Origin: Poronia punctata
Taxonomy: Eukaryota; Ascomycota; Sordariomycetes; Xylariales; Xylariaceae
Length of the DNA: 64,000 bases
Assembly (NCBI GenBank): GCA_022579005.1
Contig: MU401516.1
Location: 62,001 to 126,000 of the forward strand
Reading direction: 5' to 3'
Every line of letters begins with the position of its first letter. Position 1 is the first letter of the stretch. The notes under the pieces were generated by a model that saw nothing but the letters and a program-made list of their open reading frames with translations, was not told the DNA's origin and did not search any database. Positions 1-13,400 of this stretch are shown one piece after another. The position numbers and the translations under genes are program-made.

Positions 1-3000
1 CGGTGTGGCCGGAGTTAGGATTCATTGGATCTCATGTCAAATGCTTCCTAGAGGGATGCCGGTGTCGCACCTTGTGGATAGCCCTGGTGCCTGGTAAGGC
101 TAAGTCACTTTTACTTTGGGAGTTTCAATGCGCCAAGTTTCCAGGACGTTGTTGGACGAGAAGTAAATGTAAGAATGTAAGGTACATCCGTGTAAGACAA
201 GATGAAGGAATTTTACTGCGGAGGCATAACATGTCCCTACTGATTTACGTGTACACATATATTGTGTAGTGGATGTATTAATTGAGTATAGACTGTAACG
301 GTACCCACCTGCTTTAGTCGGAGCCTCGGAGCGTAGGCGGTTTCAAAACAATGAGCTACCGGCAGTTCAAAAAAGATCGGCAAGTCTGCTTCAGCACAAA
401 GGTATACTAGTGGGTTAAGTCTGCAACGGGACGTGGTCATCCTAGTCATGGACTGGCAACTCGCTGCTACCTACTGACAAGTAATAAATCCTCGAGGCAA
501 ATGATTGTTTAACCTTTGTATTCTGTATGGTTGAGTGATATTGTGACAATTTATTTGTTATTGAGCTCTTTACAGAATTCCCCGTTGGCAGAGTTAACGC
601 CGCACAGTGCGACGTATCTCTTCACAGTAGAGCTGGAAAAATATCAGCAGATGTAACAAAATGGGTAGCAGAAGGATTATAGTAGGACAGGGATAAAAGA
701 TAATATGATGTCACAAAAGCTGGGGTTGTCCGAAAGGGTGGTCTCTGATTTGCTCCTTATTTTATATGGGTCGGCTCCCTATCCTGGCATTGTGAGGGTC
801 CCTCGATTCTTCCCCTGTTCAGTGGACCATGACAAGTGGAGCTGTATGCAGTTCAAAATGGACCTCATTCCTTGGGTTGCATGAGTACAACTGTTAATTA
901 TACCAACCAAGAGAGCTGGGGCGGTTCCAGTGACGGCAAAAGTCACGGTACGTTACCAGGGTACGTACAGCTGCGGCTTGAACCTCTCTAACAATTTCGA
1001 GAATTCCGCGCTCTTGTTCCGCGCTGCTGAGTTGATAGATTCAATATTGCATGTACGAGTAGTCATTCTTAATTCCTAAAACCTACTCGTAGCCGTATAA
1101 TGTATTTTATAGCCTACTACACGTACATTACAAAGTAGGAACACTTGAACAAATTAAGCACTAGTTAATATGAACCAAGAAAAAGGCAGATCTCCCAGGT
1201 TGTAGGCGCCTGTTGTGGCCAAATACCCAGGGAGCTACAAAAGTTGCCTTGTGGGTTGTTGATGAGTTGCGCTGATTGCTGTATTAACCGTCTATAGAAT
1301 CGTTCCCCAGAGGCTGTCACCCTCTGTACGCCATACGGTGTTCCCCATCTGATTATGTCTCTTAATCAATACAAGAGTCTATGTCTTCTACGTGGCTTCA
1401 CCCGGCGCATGCAAACAAACAGGAACGCGCAAACCCAACGCACGCTCTACCGCACCAGTACATAATGCATGCACCAAGGGAAATATCGACTTTGATATGA
1501 ATGCCATTGGCTCGGTGATGGGAAAGTCGATACCTCTACAGACGCCCTCCCTCTTTCTTTTTGCCCACACCCTCCAAGAGCGCCTCATGCCTCAAAGGGT
1601 TATCTGGCAGTTCAGGGAACGTCCGAATAAAGTGTGCTAACCACAAAGGGTAGAAGAAATTACAGCCCACTTGACAGAAATGGGAAATGAAAACAGTGAC
1701 CACGGACAGGGAATCCCACCTGGGTGGTCTTGGTGCTAGTCCCTACACTACTGTATGTCTCTCCGTCTTGACATCCACTTGATGGACTAGCGGCGATAAA
1801 CTACGGAAGAATCGTACGATATGTACATACAGCAGGTACGGCAAGTAGTGGTCAACTGCCGCGACACGCCTTACCTAGATTAGACTAGTCCTTATATCTG
1901 TATGTGTACCCGTTTACTAAGATGCCCTTGCAAACTTGAATTGTGTAGGTATGTACGTGACTGCACCTGCCTTCCTGATATGTTGCTTATGCAGGTATGA
2001 AATGTGTGCGTATGTACGTGTATGTCGTATTCTGTCGGCACTATCACAAGCAAATCAACAACTCTCCGCCCTCTCCTATCAAAGTCCTTCTCTCTAAGAT
2101 TGAACATGGCTCGCCTCACCGCCAGTTGTGCAGCTAAGGGTAGGCACCATCTACAGAACAATACCTTATGAACAGTAGACAGGCGATGGTATTCGAGGTC
2201 TTCCGCGCGTCCGCCAACAACTCCCCTAGGTCCTACCTAGGTGTCTAGCTACCTACCTATTCGACAACCCCGTTTCCTCTGTTCCTCGTTCTCCTACATA
2301 GGCCGAGCGCAGGAGCCCAGATAAAGAAAGTACTGTGGATGGCATATTACCTCGAGCCACACAGCATCCGGCTACCCAGATGTACTCGTACCTACCTACT
2401 CATGGTGACCCACCGGCCAGCCGTTTGGACTCCCCTTTTTGTCAGCCGTCTCTTTAAACTACACACGTATTTGACAAGGCTGCTGATCTTTTCCACGCTC
2501 AGTAGCCACCTACACTACTGTCAGCCTTAGGTCGGCCGTTAGACGCCGACGAGATTTGTAGTGATACAAAGTGTTACCATCTATAAACTGTTGAAGTCGG
2601 TACGCAATCACTCGTGAGTCGTGAGTAGGTTCAAGGCATGTTACAAATACTCGTAATAGCTTATACAGTCGGGTCTGTAGGTACGTGTATGAATGAATGT
2701 ATGTACCCAGCACCCTAACCATGTAAGTATGTAGGTATGCGCCAATAATCAGAGTAGCTAACAGGTGTTCTCATCAGTTAGTTAGGAACATTGTCATATT
2801 GAGGCCAAACGGACCACCTATTAACCCATGTACTCTAAACACCGCATCCAAGGCAGCCTGTCCACCGGCAACTTCTTTACGAGCATTCCTTCCCCTCTCT
2901 AACCCACCTCGGGTCATACTCTATATTATCATATGTATGTTGCTTTCAAAGGAGACATGGCAATGTGCTACACGTGCTGTAAAGTGGATCAGCCTTGCCT

Positions 3001-4761
3001 CGGGCGCGGGAAAATAGGAATGTACCAATAGGTGCGGCTTCTCGTATGTGTGTGCCTAACCCAACAAGTACACGTAGAAGGAAAGACGGAGGAAGGAGGA
3101 AGGAGAAGGCTACGGCTGCATTTACGCACTGTACCAAGAACCTTCCATCTTGAAGCGGGCGGGTGTTGAGCCGACACGACGAGACAAGACAAAGCGACAA
3201 CAGTTAGTAATGTCGTGCTACGCACCGCCATTGTGCCTTTTATGCCGTTGATATCCCAATGGGCCGACGCTTACTGCGATGGAATTCGGTCGCAGGGAAC
3301 CATCGGGGCGATGTTCGGGGGGGCGGTCTCGACCAGTATATCCAGCAAATCCAGCTCCAAAAAGCCGTTGACTAATGATGCAAATCATTTGCGGTTCTCA
3401 TCTGCCGGCTTTGCGTCCAGAACTCAAGACGGGTGATCGCCAGGGACCGCCTCGTGGGAATTGGGGGGGGGGAAGGGGAAGGCGCGGGGAATTGCCCATC
3501 ATCTTCATCTCACTTATTCTACTTACTTACTTACGTACGTACCGCTACGCGCTCCACGCAGAGATGCCGGGGACAGCCTGGCCTAGGTCTAACCTATCTA
3601 CCTTATGGACATTCTACGCTTCACTTTACCCAGTAAACCAACCTGCCAACCCCCAGGGGACCAAGGGCCTAAAACTTCCTTCTCCCTTGGGCCTTCCCCT
3701 TTCGGCGCCGCATCACATTGACATTGCGCCTCCTTATTGTACTGTATGCACTGTACGCACATCTATACGATATAAGAGCAACGGTCAACGGGATGGCGCC
3801 AGATCGATCAACAGTCGGCGAAACGCTACGAATCCCACAATCCACGGCTTCCCCAATATTGCGCTGATCAACGAATTATTCTAGAAGCTTTAACCTGCCG
3901 TCACATACCAGATAGGTAGGTAGGTACTGTAAATATGTCGGTACTTTTTTAATCCTAGGTAGGTGGTTTTTGTAGCTGCCAAATCTTACCATTCTGATGT
4001 CATGTTCAGATGAAAAAACCAGGTTCAGTAAGATATCTAAGATCCTACACTACCTAGTTGGACAACCTGATATTTTAGATACGATGTCTCTTTTAGCTTT
4101 ATCCACATCCGCGACAAACGACGTTTCTGCCTGCTCCCCCTCCGAGAAGGAACGCCGTAAGAACCGGGATGATGAAAAAAAGTAGGGAGGTCCGGAGGTT
4201 TAAGTTAACTCAAGCTTGAATTTTGATGGATGATGCCCATTGCATCCATCCTCCTTGCGTCACTACCTAATACCTATCCATCTATTTTTGTCTTTTCTCT
4301 TCTCTTACAAGTTGATGAACGGACTAACCTAACCTACGAGGAAGTGAAATCCAAGTATATATAGACCTTTCTTACTATTGATAGAAAACGAAACGAAATA
4401 AAATGAAATGTAAATCGCGATTGATGCTTCGATATTATGATGTCCCGTATTCTCAGCCTCATCTCTTAGTATCGTTACTGTTTTTACCTTTTTTTTCTTT
4501 TAAAAACCAGTTTTAAAGAGAGGAAATATATCATGATGGCCAAATGGTCTGTCTGTCAACCGCATATGTTAATATTCTATCCAGAGATGGTATATAGAAA
4601 AACAATCGTCCCCTGCTAAAGGGTCGGTGACCGGGTCCAGAAACGTTTCGGGCATATTGTCTGATAATAAACAGTGCAAACCGCGTGCCTACCAGGTAAG
4701 AAAAAAAGGGGTAAGTAGGTAAAATATATAGGAAATATCGAAGCATCAAGTGAAACCAAGT

Positions 4762-4799
4762 TTGTCTTGTCTTGTCTTGTCTTGTCTCGTCTCGTCTCG
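4762..4799. repeat. TTGTC/TCGTC pentanucleotide microsatellite
   Basis: Five tandem TTGTC units are followed by TCGTC, TCGTC and TCG. It lies in the spacer downstream of SF3B1. The TTGTC-to-TCGTC shift inside one array suggests point change followed by slippage. Confidence 0.9.
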
Positions 4800-4976
4800 C
4801 GCCCTTTGTTAGGTAGGGGATGAATGAATGAATAAATGTCATAATAGGAGACACGCAAGCTATAACGCCATACTCGGTTTATTTGGAACGGTTCTAATAG
4901 AGATAGGATTGCTATATGCTATACACATCCTCACGCCTAGTTTAACTACTCAAGATTCTGCCTAGTTGATGGATTA

Positions 4977-4994
4977 GATAGATAGATAGATAGA
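4977..4994. repeat. GATA tetranucleotide microsatellite
   Basis: About four and a half GATA units, followed by GACAGACA and then an A/G-rich tract. Confidence 0.85.
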
Positions 4995-5385
4995 CAGACA
5001 AAAAAGGGGGAGGGAGAGGGAGAGAGACTGGGCAAGGATGTGGACAAACCCGTCAAGAATGTACGTGAGCACAAGTGGTAAATGAAGATCATAGAAGTAG
5101 CAAGGAAGAAAATAGATGTAGGCAATACGACTACTCTCTCTCATTTTATTATTTTATGGTCCAATCTAGATATCTAGCTACCTAACCTAGTACTGTACAA
5201 AAGTGTACAACACACACATGATCCCCCTTCCTCTTGCATAGAAGAGAGGTCAAGTCAAAGAAACTGCATCACTCCATAAACGCCGGAGTCAGTTCCCATG
5301 TGTTTCTTTTCAAACCGCATAAGACGAAATAAGATAACGAAAAGGGAAGAGGCGGGGGAAAGAATGGGAGACACAATGGACTGTC

Positions 5386-8300
5386 TTATAACACTATAGC
5401 TAACTCCGGTCTATCAATGCCTTCCTCGTTAAGGTTGGGGTAGTAAGGGACCAGAGCGTCGGCCTGGTAAACGTAGGCGTCGTTGTATAGCCTCCAGTAT
5501 GGTTGTCTGACCTTGCGAGCAGGGTGGAAGAGACCGGCCCAGACGTAGTTCATGACGATACCGGGACCCACGGCTACGCGGATGGCCTCAATGGCCTCCA
5601 CGATGCGGTCGATGACGTGAGGGCTTGTCTCGAAGATGTTGGGGAATATGACATTCAGGAGGTGAACCATGGCATCTTCGCAGCCCAAGCCCACGACACC
5701 AAGTGCTATGTGTTTGACAACCGAAGCGGCCGTCTGGCGATGGACCTGGTCGCGGTCGATCAGGGCATCCTCCAGTAGAGGGGTGACAGCGTAGACGTAG
5801 TCCTTGGCCATCTCGCCAATGTATTCAAAGAGGAAAGAGAGTGACTTGAGCACGCCGTTCTGCACATTTAGCTCCGGCACTCGGTATTCGTTCATGAGAG
5901 CGGGGAGGACGGTAAAGGGGGCGCATGTCTCGGCCACGATGCCGATGGCGACGGCGGTACACACGCGAGACTGTCGTTCCTGTACCCGCAGGTTGTTCAG
6001 CAGCGTCGCCAGCACGTCCTGAGGTCCAATAGCCTTGGCGATGAAGCCAAACGTGTTGTTGGCCGCTCGTCGGATGCCCTTTTTATGCGCCTTGAGCATG
6101 TCGAGTAGTTCGAAGCAAATGCGCATCCACTCTCTCGCGTTGACGCTCTCGGGCCCGCGATCGGCGATACGACCGACCAGGTCTATCGTATTCTCCTGCA
6201 CCTTCTCGTGCCGATTGCGCAGGATGGGTGTGAGCCGAGGCAGCAAGTCCTTGATCGGCGGCTGCATCTGACTGATACCCACGACGGTGACGATGGCACG
6301 GAGGGCAGCGAGAATGGATCCTAACACTTCGGGATATTCCTCGCCGAGGTACTCGTATAGGACGACACCCAGCTTGCCCATCAGCGCGTCCTCGCCGCAT
6401 TGCTTCATGACCATGGCGATGCGGCTGATGAGATCGGCGGCTTGCTGACGGATCGTGGCCGACTTATTGTTCAGCCGCCAGAGGATAGTAGAGACGATCT
6501 GTGGTATATAGGGTTTGCATCGCGTGCCCAAAGCATTCACAACCGTGCCAAACCCGTTCAGCATGATGATATCCTCGACGCTCTGTTCCTGGAAGGAATG
6601 TAGAATGCCGTCGATCAGCCGTTCCTCCAGCCGTTCGCCAATGTCCGCGGCACCGAGACTAGCGACGACCTTCTCCACGGTTTCGACTGTCATCTTACGA
6701 TAGGCCTCGCTCTCGTCCTTGAGATTGACCACGATTCGCTCCAGAATCTCGCTAACGCCGACCTTTTGGCCAATGTCGACTGTAGTCTCGACAACTTGTC
6801 GGTAGTTCCTCTTGTCGAGTGCCATCCTCCTGACCCAGAAGCTCTTGAAGAACTCGTCAAGGACATGCTCCTTGAGGTAGCCAGCCGTGACGCCTTCTGT
6901 GCCTGCACATTGGGAAACCACCTTCAGCACCACCTTTTTCATTTCCTCGTCCGGAGAAGAGAACTCTCGAAGCAGAATGTCCATCACCTGGGACGTGTAA
7001 TAATTCGCATATTCCTCGTCCATGAGCGGGATGATGTAGCCAACTGCCTTTAAGAAACCAGCCAGACCTTTGCCCCGCTGCTTACGAGCGCCCGTCCACA
7101 GAGGGTTCAGGATGTCGTCGAAACTCTCGATACCGTAGGGGTTCGAAGCCTCGGCTAGGGCGGCGATGGCCAAACTCGTCACCGTCCGCACCTTGGTTTG
7201 CTCGTCGTTGAGGTTGGGCCCTATACAGTCCACGAGCCCCTTGAGATGAGGCAGGACGGCACAGCCCATCAGAATAGGGATTTGTTGAACAATCTTGACA
7301 CCCGTATGTCGAGCCTGCCATGACTTTTTGCTACGGCAGACGGCTCGTAGGAAGGGAAGAAGGGCCGGGATGCCGAGGGCAGAAGCGACCACGGCAAACG
7401 CTCGCGCCGTCGTGTTCCTTACATACTCGTCCACGTGGTCGATATCCGGCCTCATCACGCTAATCATGGTAGCCAGGCCGGCCGCCTTGCTCAGGTTGGA
7501 GATGATCTCACGACCCTCTACTCTTGCGTAGTAATCTTGGTCAATGAGCAGCGGTTCGATGACAACCAGGATTTTGTGTACGTAGGGACGTACGAGATCA
7601 TCGAGCTTCCAGAGAATTCGATCGATGACCTTGACGAGCAGATGGCGCTCTTGATCCTCCAACGTCTTTTCCATCAGGAGAGGCAGGATCTGGTTGAATA
7701 GGGGACCGGCACCAAACTGCCTCGCGTTATCTGTGAGCTGTCGCAGTGCCGTCTTTCGCATGGGCGGCGTTCCGTTCTTGATCTTGAGAAGGAGCCTCAT
7801 AATCTTGCGTTCCTTCAGCTCGTCTACGGTTAGACTGTTTTCATCCGAACCATCTGCGAGCTTGCCAAAGTAAGTCATATCCTCCTGCTTGAAGAACTGC
7901 AACTCTCCGACACCAGGAATCTCCTTGGGCATCTGGCTTCCGCTTAGCCTGTTGCTCTCTGGGTCTTGCATCATGAAGCCGCCGTAATTCGCAGCCAAGG
8001 GCGTGGCAGAGACCCTGTGCAGAGGAGCGTGACTTGTAGGATAGTTCGGGGGAGGTTGTGCAATGGAGAAACCTTGCGCCTCGCCGGGGAGTAGCGCGTT
8101 GAGGTCCTCGTCGCTAAGGACGCCGCTTGGGGCGGGAACATCGGCGCCGCCACTGATTTGAGACGTATGCATCGGCGTGGCTAGGCCACTGCCACCAACA
8201 GGTGTCGCCGACGGCGCCTGGTCCCACCGAGAACGCTTCTTAGACGCCTCTGCCGCGCCAGGGACGGGGAGCGCCGGCGCTTGATCCCACCGAGATCGTT

Positions 8301-9027
8301 TCGCTTTGCCTTCGGTAGGAGTAGAAGCGGGCTCGTCCACAGCGGTCGACGACACATCCCACCTCTTTCTTCGCTTCCGACCCGCTGCTACGGCTTCGGT
8401 AGAGCCGGCCTCGGCATTCTCCTTGTCGCCCTCTTGTAGAGTGGCCTGGTGCTCGCCGTTGCTCTCCTTTTCTTCGGCTTGTTTGGCTTGAATGGCACGC
8501 TTCACCCGCTCTTCTTCCCGTTCAAGCTCGCGAAGCTCCATAACCTCGCGATAGGTCCTACCATCTTCGGCCGCGCCAGCTTGGCGATTTGCGGCAAACG
8601 CGTCGGCTCGGGTGGGGGTGAGGACACGGTCAAAACGGCGTTTCTGGTAATCCGTCTCACGATCGACAATCCTTGTGCTATTCTCGCCTCGGCCGGCAAA
8701 GGGGTCATCCTCCTCGACGCCATTTCCATGGGAGAATTCATCGATCTGGGAACGGGTGGCCGTGTACTGACCGACCAAGCGGCGAGAGCTGTCGGCATCC
8801 TCCATCTCCTCGTCCTCTCCCTCAGCCGCAGGGATAGAGGTGAGATAACCGGCATATTTGTCGCCGCCATCGCGATCGTATAGTTCGGTATCGAAAGAGT
8901 CCGTCAGCTTCGCCTTGGTTGAGCTTTCGGTTCGCTGGCTCGAGGATCGTGTTCCGTTTTTCGCGGCAGCAGCAGCGTTACGCTCAGCCTGGAGCTTTCG
9001 AACGGCATCGAAGTCAGCGTCCGACAT
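5386..9027 (-). CDS. SF3B1: Splicing factor 3B subunit 1 (SF3B155/Hsh155)
   Basis: Largest subunit of the SF3b part of U2 snRNP. It clamps the U2-branch-site duplex in the nucleus. The frame is intronless, 1213 aa, close to the roughly 1300 aa of animal orthologues. Residues 1-400 are charged and disordered and contain three RWD motifs preceded by basic residues (about 221, 246, 266); in the family such motifs are ligands for UHM domains of U2AF-type factors. The segment around 365-390 ([10 protein letters not shown]) precedes the HEAT array and corresponds to the p14-binding part in known structures. From about 400 to the end are HEAT repeats nearly collinear with the human protein, including [25 protein letters not shown] and DEQTKVRT, the last around the residue equivalent to human K700. 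The start at 9027 gives [11 protein letters not shown], a family-like beginning. Its partner p14/SF3B6 is encoded at 63101-63769. Confidence 0.98.
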   Translation of the reverse strand: MSDADFDAVRKLQAERNAAAAAKNGTRSSSQRTESSTKAKLTDSFDTELYDRDGGDKYAGYLTSIPAAEGEDEEMEDADSSRRLVGQYTATRSQIDEFSHGNGVEEDDPFAGRGENSTRIVDRETDYQKRRFDRVLTPTRADAFAANRQAGAAEDGRTYREVMELRELEREEERVKRAIQAKQAEEKESNGEHQATLQEGDKENAEAGSTEAVAAGRKRRKRWDVSSTAVDEPASTPTEGKAKRSRWDQAPALPVPGAAEASKKRSRWDQAPSATPVGGSGLATPMHTSQISGGADVPAPSGVLSDEDLNALLPGEAQGFSIAQPPPNYPTSHAPLHRVSATPLAANYGGFMMQDPESNRLSGSQMPKEIPGVGELQFFKQEDMTYFGKLADGSDENSLTVDELKERKIMRLLLKIKNGTPPMRKTALRQLTDNARQFGAGPLFNQILPLLMEKTLEDQERHLLVKVIDRILWKLDDLVRPYVHKILVVIEPLLIDQDYYARVEGREIISNLSKAAGLATMISVMRPDIDHVDEYVRNTTARAFAVVASALGIPALLPFLRAVCRSKKSWQARHTGVKIVQQIPILMGCAVLPHLKGLVDCIGPNLNDEQTKVRTVTSLAIAALAEASNPYGIESFDDILNPLWTGARKQRGKGLAGFLKAVGYIIPLMDEEYANYYTSQVMDILLREFSSPDEEMKKVVLKVVSQCAGTEGVTAGYLKEHVLDEFFKSFWVRRMALDKRNYRQVVETTVDIGQKVGVSEILERIVVNLKDESEAYRKMTVETVEKVVASLGAADIGERLEERLIDGILHSFQEQSVEDIIMLNGFGTVVNALGTRCKPYIPQIVSTILWRLNNKSATIRQQAADLISRIAMVMKQCGEDALMGKLGVVLYEYLGEEYPEVLGSILAALRAIVTVVGISQMQPPIKDLLPRLTPILRNRHEKVQENTIDLVGRIADRGPESVNAREWMRICFELLDMLKAHKKGIRRAANNTFGFIAKAIGPQDVLATLLNNLRVQERQSRVCTAVAIGIVAETCAPFTVLPALMNEYRVPELNVQNGVLKSLSFLFEYIGEMAKDYVYAVTPLLEDALIDRDQVHRQTAASVVKHIALGVVGLGCEDAMVHLLNVIFPNIFETSPHVIDRIVEAIEAIRVAVGPGIVMNYVWAGLFHPARKVRQPYWRLYNDAYVYQADALVPYYPNLNEEGIDRPELAIVL

Positions 9028-10452
9028 GACGGGCTACTGTGATGGTCTCAGAGATGACCATGTCATGCGGGCATAGAAGGGATAACAATAAGTATTGACA
9101 GAGTGCGCCAGAGTTTTTCGATGGTTGATAGTTGTCAACAGTTGATGATCAATGGTGGAAGGGCAAGAGTCGATCGATACAAAATTCAGCTGAGGATGCA
9201 ACAAGTGAGCCGCATCAATGTGGATAAGGCAATTGGATGAAGCAAGCAACCCTTCCTGCGATTATGTAAGTGCTGCAGAATAAAAGCTTGGCAGAAAAGC
9301 CTTGCGGGTGCAAGAGAGAGCTGGGCAGCCAATTACAAATGAAAATTCGAAGAACAAGTGGGGCACACTTGGAGTGCCTACAAGTACCTAGGTACCTACA
9401 CGTCCAAAGGGCTGGTGAGGTGTACGAGTATATCATCATGTACGAGTATATGCATTGTCAAAACGTTAGCACATCAAGGAACGACTGCTAATGTGATTTC
9501 AAACCTAATCAACAGTATTTTTTGATTCCTAGTCCATGCATATACCACAGTGGATAGCTTTTGAATATTGTTGTTCTGGTACAGGGGATGTTGAAGGAGG
9601 CACGTGCTTACCTACTAAGTAAGTAGGTAGAGAGACTCATACACATTACTTGGTTGGAGTGTTCTCACCTACAGTCTAGTCTCCTCGTCTATTACATAGG
9701 CACATACGTGACGTTACTAAGAGGGAAAGGGGAAAACTAGATGCATCGGTCATGTACATTGTTTCCGAACTGTTAGTGACAAAAATCTTATTTATAGCTC
9801 AGCTATCATCTCCATATATTGAAGTGTCGTACACGTTTAGTATACTGCCTAGGTTAATCAGGTCCAGCCAGGAAGAAGCACGATCTTCAAACCCAGATAA
9901 CTAAAGCAAACTACATCCCACTGTTGCTGCTCACAAATCAAGAATTCCCATCCCATCTAGCTAGCAATCACCGACCCAGGCAGCCAGGTCCTCGACGGCG
10001 CAAATCATCCCCCCTCTCCTCCTGAGCCCTGTTACGCCGGGAGCGAGACGGGCGAGTTAAGTGACTGGGCAGGTAACCGTGACTAATTTAAATTTATACA
10101 ATGAAGCGAAAAGGGGAAATAATAATGTAAACATTAGGGAAGTGGTTGCTGTCGTAACTCGTCGCCAAGACTCCGGTTGCTCTGCTGTGCTCCTCGCTGC
10201 TGCACATGCTGACAACCTCTCGTTGAAGCCGACTAACTCAGTGGGTATCTCTTTTTCTTTCTTTCTTTCTTCCTCTCTTCATACAATCCGATGTAACATC
10301 CCATTTCTTCCCTCGTCTGTATTACTCTGTAAAGGTATGCTGGGACATCTACCAAAGATAGGAAATGTGCATATTGTTGAGCCCATCATATCCAAGCAGA
10401 TCCGTTGAATCCTTAGGTTGGTTCATCTACTTAGGCCTGAGTTAAACTCGTC
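9028..10452. other. Spacer between SF3B1 promoter and RAX2 3' end
   Basis: No supported gene. It contains the 5' flank of SF3B1, two close copies of TACGAGTA at 9423 and 9441, and several TACCTA/GGTACC words (for example around 9384). Confidence 0.6.
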
Positions 10453-13400
10453 TCACACGTGCGGTGCTCCGGGTGATCCTCGCGCCAGGGAATCCAGAAG
10501 TTCGTGAGGGGGCACGCGTTGCATGCCACTTCCACGGTCGATCATGGAAGTGGGAGCCGGCATATAGCCGTCGCGCTTCTTGCGATAACGGTCAAGAGCA
10601 AGACCGGCTACCACAATCAGCAGCATTAGACCGAGAGAAACGGCAAGCGCAATAAGTACGATAAAGCCCAAGGCTAAACCCTTTTCTAGAGAAAGCACTG
10701 TCAGCAGGAAGAAGATGAGGCTGGTGTTTCCCAGATACTTACTGGGTTTAGGTGTGAAGAATTTGTCTTCTTCCACAAAGATCTTGGAAATGGAACCAGA
10801 ACCCCTGGTTGTGTTCATACTGGAGGTAAGAAGATACGGCTGCAGAGTCGTGCCGTTATAGATCGCCCCCGAGACTGTACCAAAGCCAGGTATGTCAATC
10901 GATCCTGTCAAGAGTAAGGCCTGGTTATCGTCGACTAGGTCCGATTTGCCATGGTTTTCAGTGAGGGAGAACATCTGGAGACTTGTTACGATGGTATCCG
11001 GTTGTAGCGTGATACTGGCCGACTTCCAGGTTCCATCGTATTTCATCAAATACACGCCTCCATCCGACTGCTTTCCAGCAACCCAAATCTTGTCCCTCTT
11101 CTCGTTGGCTGGAGTCAGAGCATCAACGGGACCTGGAAGATTGGATGCGCCATCGAACTCGACCCATGTATTGCCGGAAACATCATACGACGCCAAGAAG
11201 ACGTCTGCATCGTTAAGCTTCAGTTGCCCGCCAGCAAAAAGGGTGGAGCTGCTCGACCAAAGCATCGTATGGACAGTCCCACTCAGCTCTGATCCTGGGC
11301 GAAACCATTGGTTGTTTTCTGTGTTCAGCATACAGACACCAGGGCAGGGCAATGAACCAGCCGTGTCAAAGGAACCGCCAACGTACACATCGGAAGACGG
11401 AGGAGGCCTGACTGCGATAGAAGACACAACAACGTCGTTCCCCGCCAGTACGGGAGGCTGTGTGTTAAGTGAACCGCTTTCGACATCGTAGGAAATAAGT
11501 CCGTTGACAGGTGAGTCCTTGATGGTTCCATTCACGCGGCCTCCCGCAAATACAGTATCACCCTGGATTGCCAAAGCCAAGAACGTAGATTCCGACGGCA
11601 ACTCGGTTCCAAGGCCCGTCACGGAATCTGAATCCTTCCGGTTGATGATAGCGAGATTGTGTAGTGTCGAGCCTTTCGTTGCATTGGCGGTAAAGTGCCC
11701 TGCGAGCACTGTTATGTTCCTTCCATTGTTTGCATCGAACAAGCCGGCCAGGACCCCGGATGATGAAGTTGTACTGTTCAAAGTTGATGCGCGTCTAGAG
11801 AGGGTCTTAGCAGGGCCATCCGAGGATGAAGGCGCAGATTCAATTATGATGGGGAAGTTCCGCAAGACCCCGTCCGGAGCAGCCACGCCGTAGGCTCGGA
11901 GAGACTGCGAAGAGATGGAACCAGCGTATAATTCAGTGCCGTTTGGCGCATTGAGGAGCGAAGTAGTTAGGCGTCCGTCCAGCAGTGGGATCGGCATGTC
12001 GAGGTTCTGAAGCCAATTGCTTTTGGATTTGACCCATACGGCGAAGCCGGACGTTTCAATAGCGTTGTTGTTTCCGAAAGGGAGTATCTGCGTGAAATCG
12101 CCTGTCAAGGCAATGATTTCCTCCGTAGTCTTGCCAGTCAGATTCAGGGTGAGCGGCACAATACTAAGAACAACGCCGTTGACACCTGCACCGAGGGGGG
12201 TCCATCTGTTGTCTTTCTCACTGTACACGGCGACATGCGATAGACCTGCGGTATCTCCGTTCTGGGTGTTATCAAACGCACCGCCAACAAAAACCTGGTC
12301 ATCGCTGCTGTATATGGCGATGATTTCGTCATTAAGACCACCATCAAGCTGGACGGGCTCCCCTTTGCTGTCAAGTGCAGCTATGTTCTTGGCAGAGCGC
12401 GATGTGAAGTTGCCGCCGATGTAGGTCCGACTCTTCGTGGATATCAAAGATCGCACAGCAGAACCATCGTTGAATGTTGAGCCAAATTTGTTAAAGGCGA
12501 GACTATTAAAGTCCGATGTATCTACCGTGGCCTTGGATGGGTCGTATTCAAACAGGCCTTTGAGACCGCCTGTGGTCTTCATTTTGTCAACACCAATTCC
12601 CTGAGCTACCATAACCATGTCATCCGAGGACAGGGACTGTCCTGCGACTGGAGATAGCGTGATGCTTGGGCGGAAAGAGCCGGTGGGGACATCGATGAGG
12701 CCGGAGTAAATTTGGTCGTATTTGTCGAACACGTTTGTCTGGAATATGGAATTACCCCGGTTTAGTGGTATATTCCCGCCGGTGCTGTTGAAGGCCCCGA
12801 ACACATTCACCTGACCGCGTCTTTCACACGTCCCATCTTGCTGACAACCAGGCGTGTATAGCTTGATCGAGTATTGCCCAGCTTCTCTGACATCAGGATA
12901 AAAAATAACGGTAGCAGCATCAGAAGTGATTGGTTTTGACAGGACGGCCGACAGATAATCCGAGTTGCTGGTCCTTGCAGGCGTAACATCCCAGTCCCCA
13001 GTCAGCGTAGATTCGGAGGGGGCGTGTGACTTGGCACATGGGGGTTCGTTAAAGTCATTAACGGCAAAGGTGTATATGTCGTCTTGATAGAGTTCGACGC
13101 CATCGAGGCCACCGCCCTGGCCGTACCACGCCGAAATATCAATTCTGAAGGCGTTCATGGCGATCTGGTTGACAAAGTGGAAATCCTGGAACTCAACGCT
13201 AGCATTTTCGCTGAGGGGGCATGCATTCGTACAGCTCAGGTTCCTCCCTGTTGCCGGGTCGATGTACGTAAAGTTCATAATCCCATTATTTGGCTGCGCA
13301 GTAAAAGACCAGGTACGGGTACCTCGGCCGTCTTGATGTGTATTTCGGAGTCGAAGTTTAGTGGGGCGAAAGTCGTAGTCGAACGAGGCTGCGAGGTTTC

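Larger units (their letters stand above)
1..5385. other. Spacer without a convincing gene
   Basis: Only short open frames are present, with no recognisable domain and no splice-supported extension. The stretch is rich in TACCTA/TAGGTA words, holds four copies of the octamer TACGAGTA/TACTCGTA (1054, 1084, 2383, 2648), and has simple repeats at 4762-4799 and 4977-4994. The last part must carry the 3' UTR of the minus-strand SF3B1 gene that ends at 5386. Confidence 0.6.

Noticed and set aside
3375..3884. 169-codon plus-strand frame
   Set aside because: No domain, low-complexity content (Gly/Arg from a G run), codes through TACC-rich spacer; no splice support.
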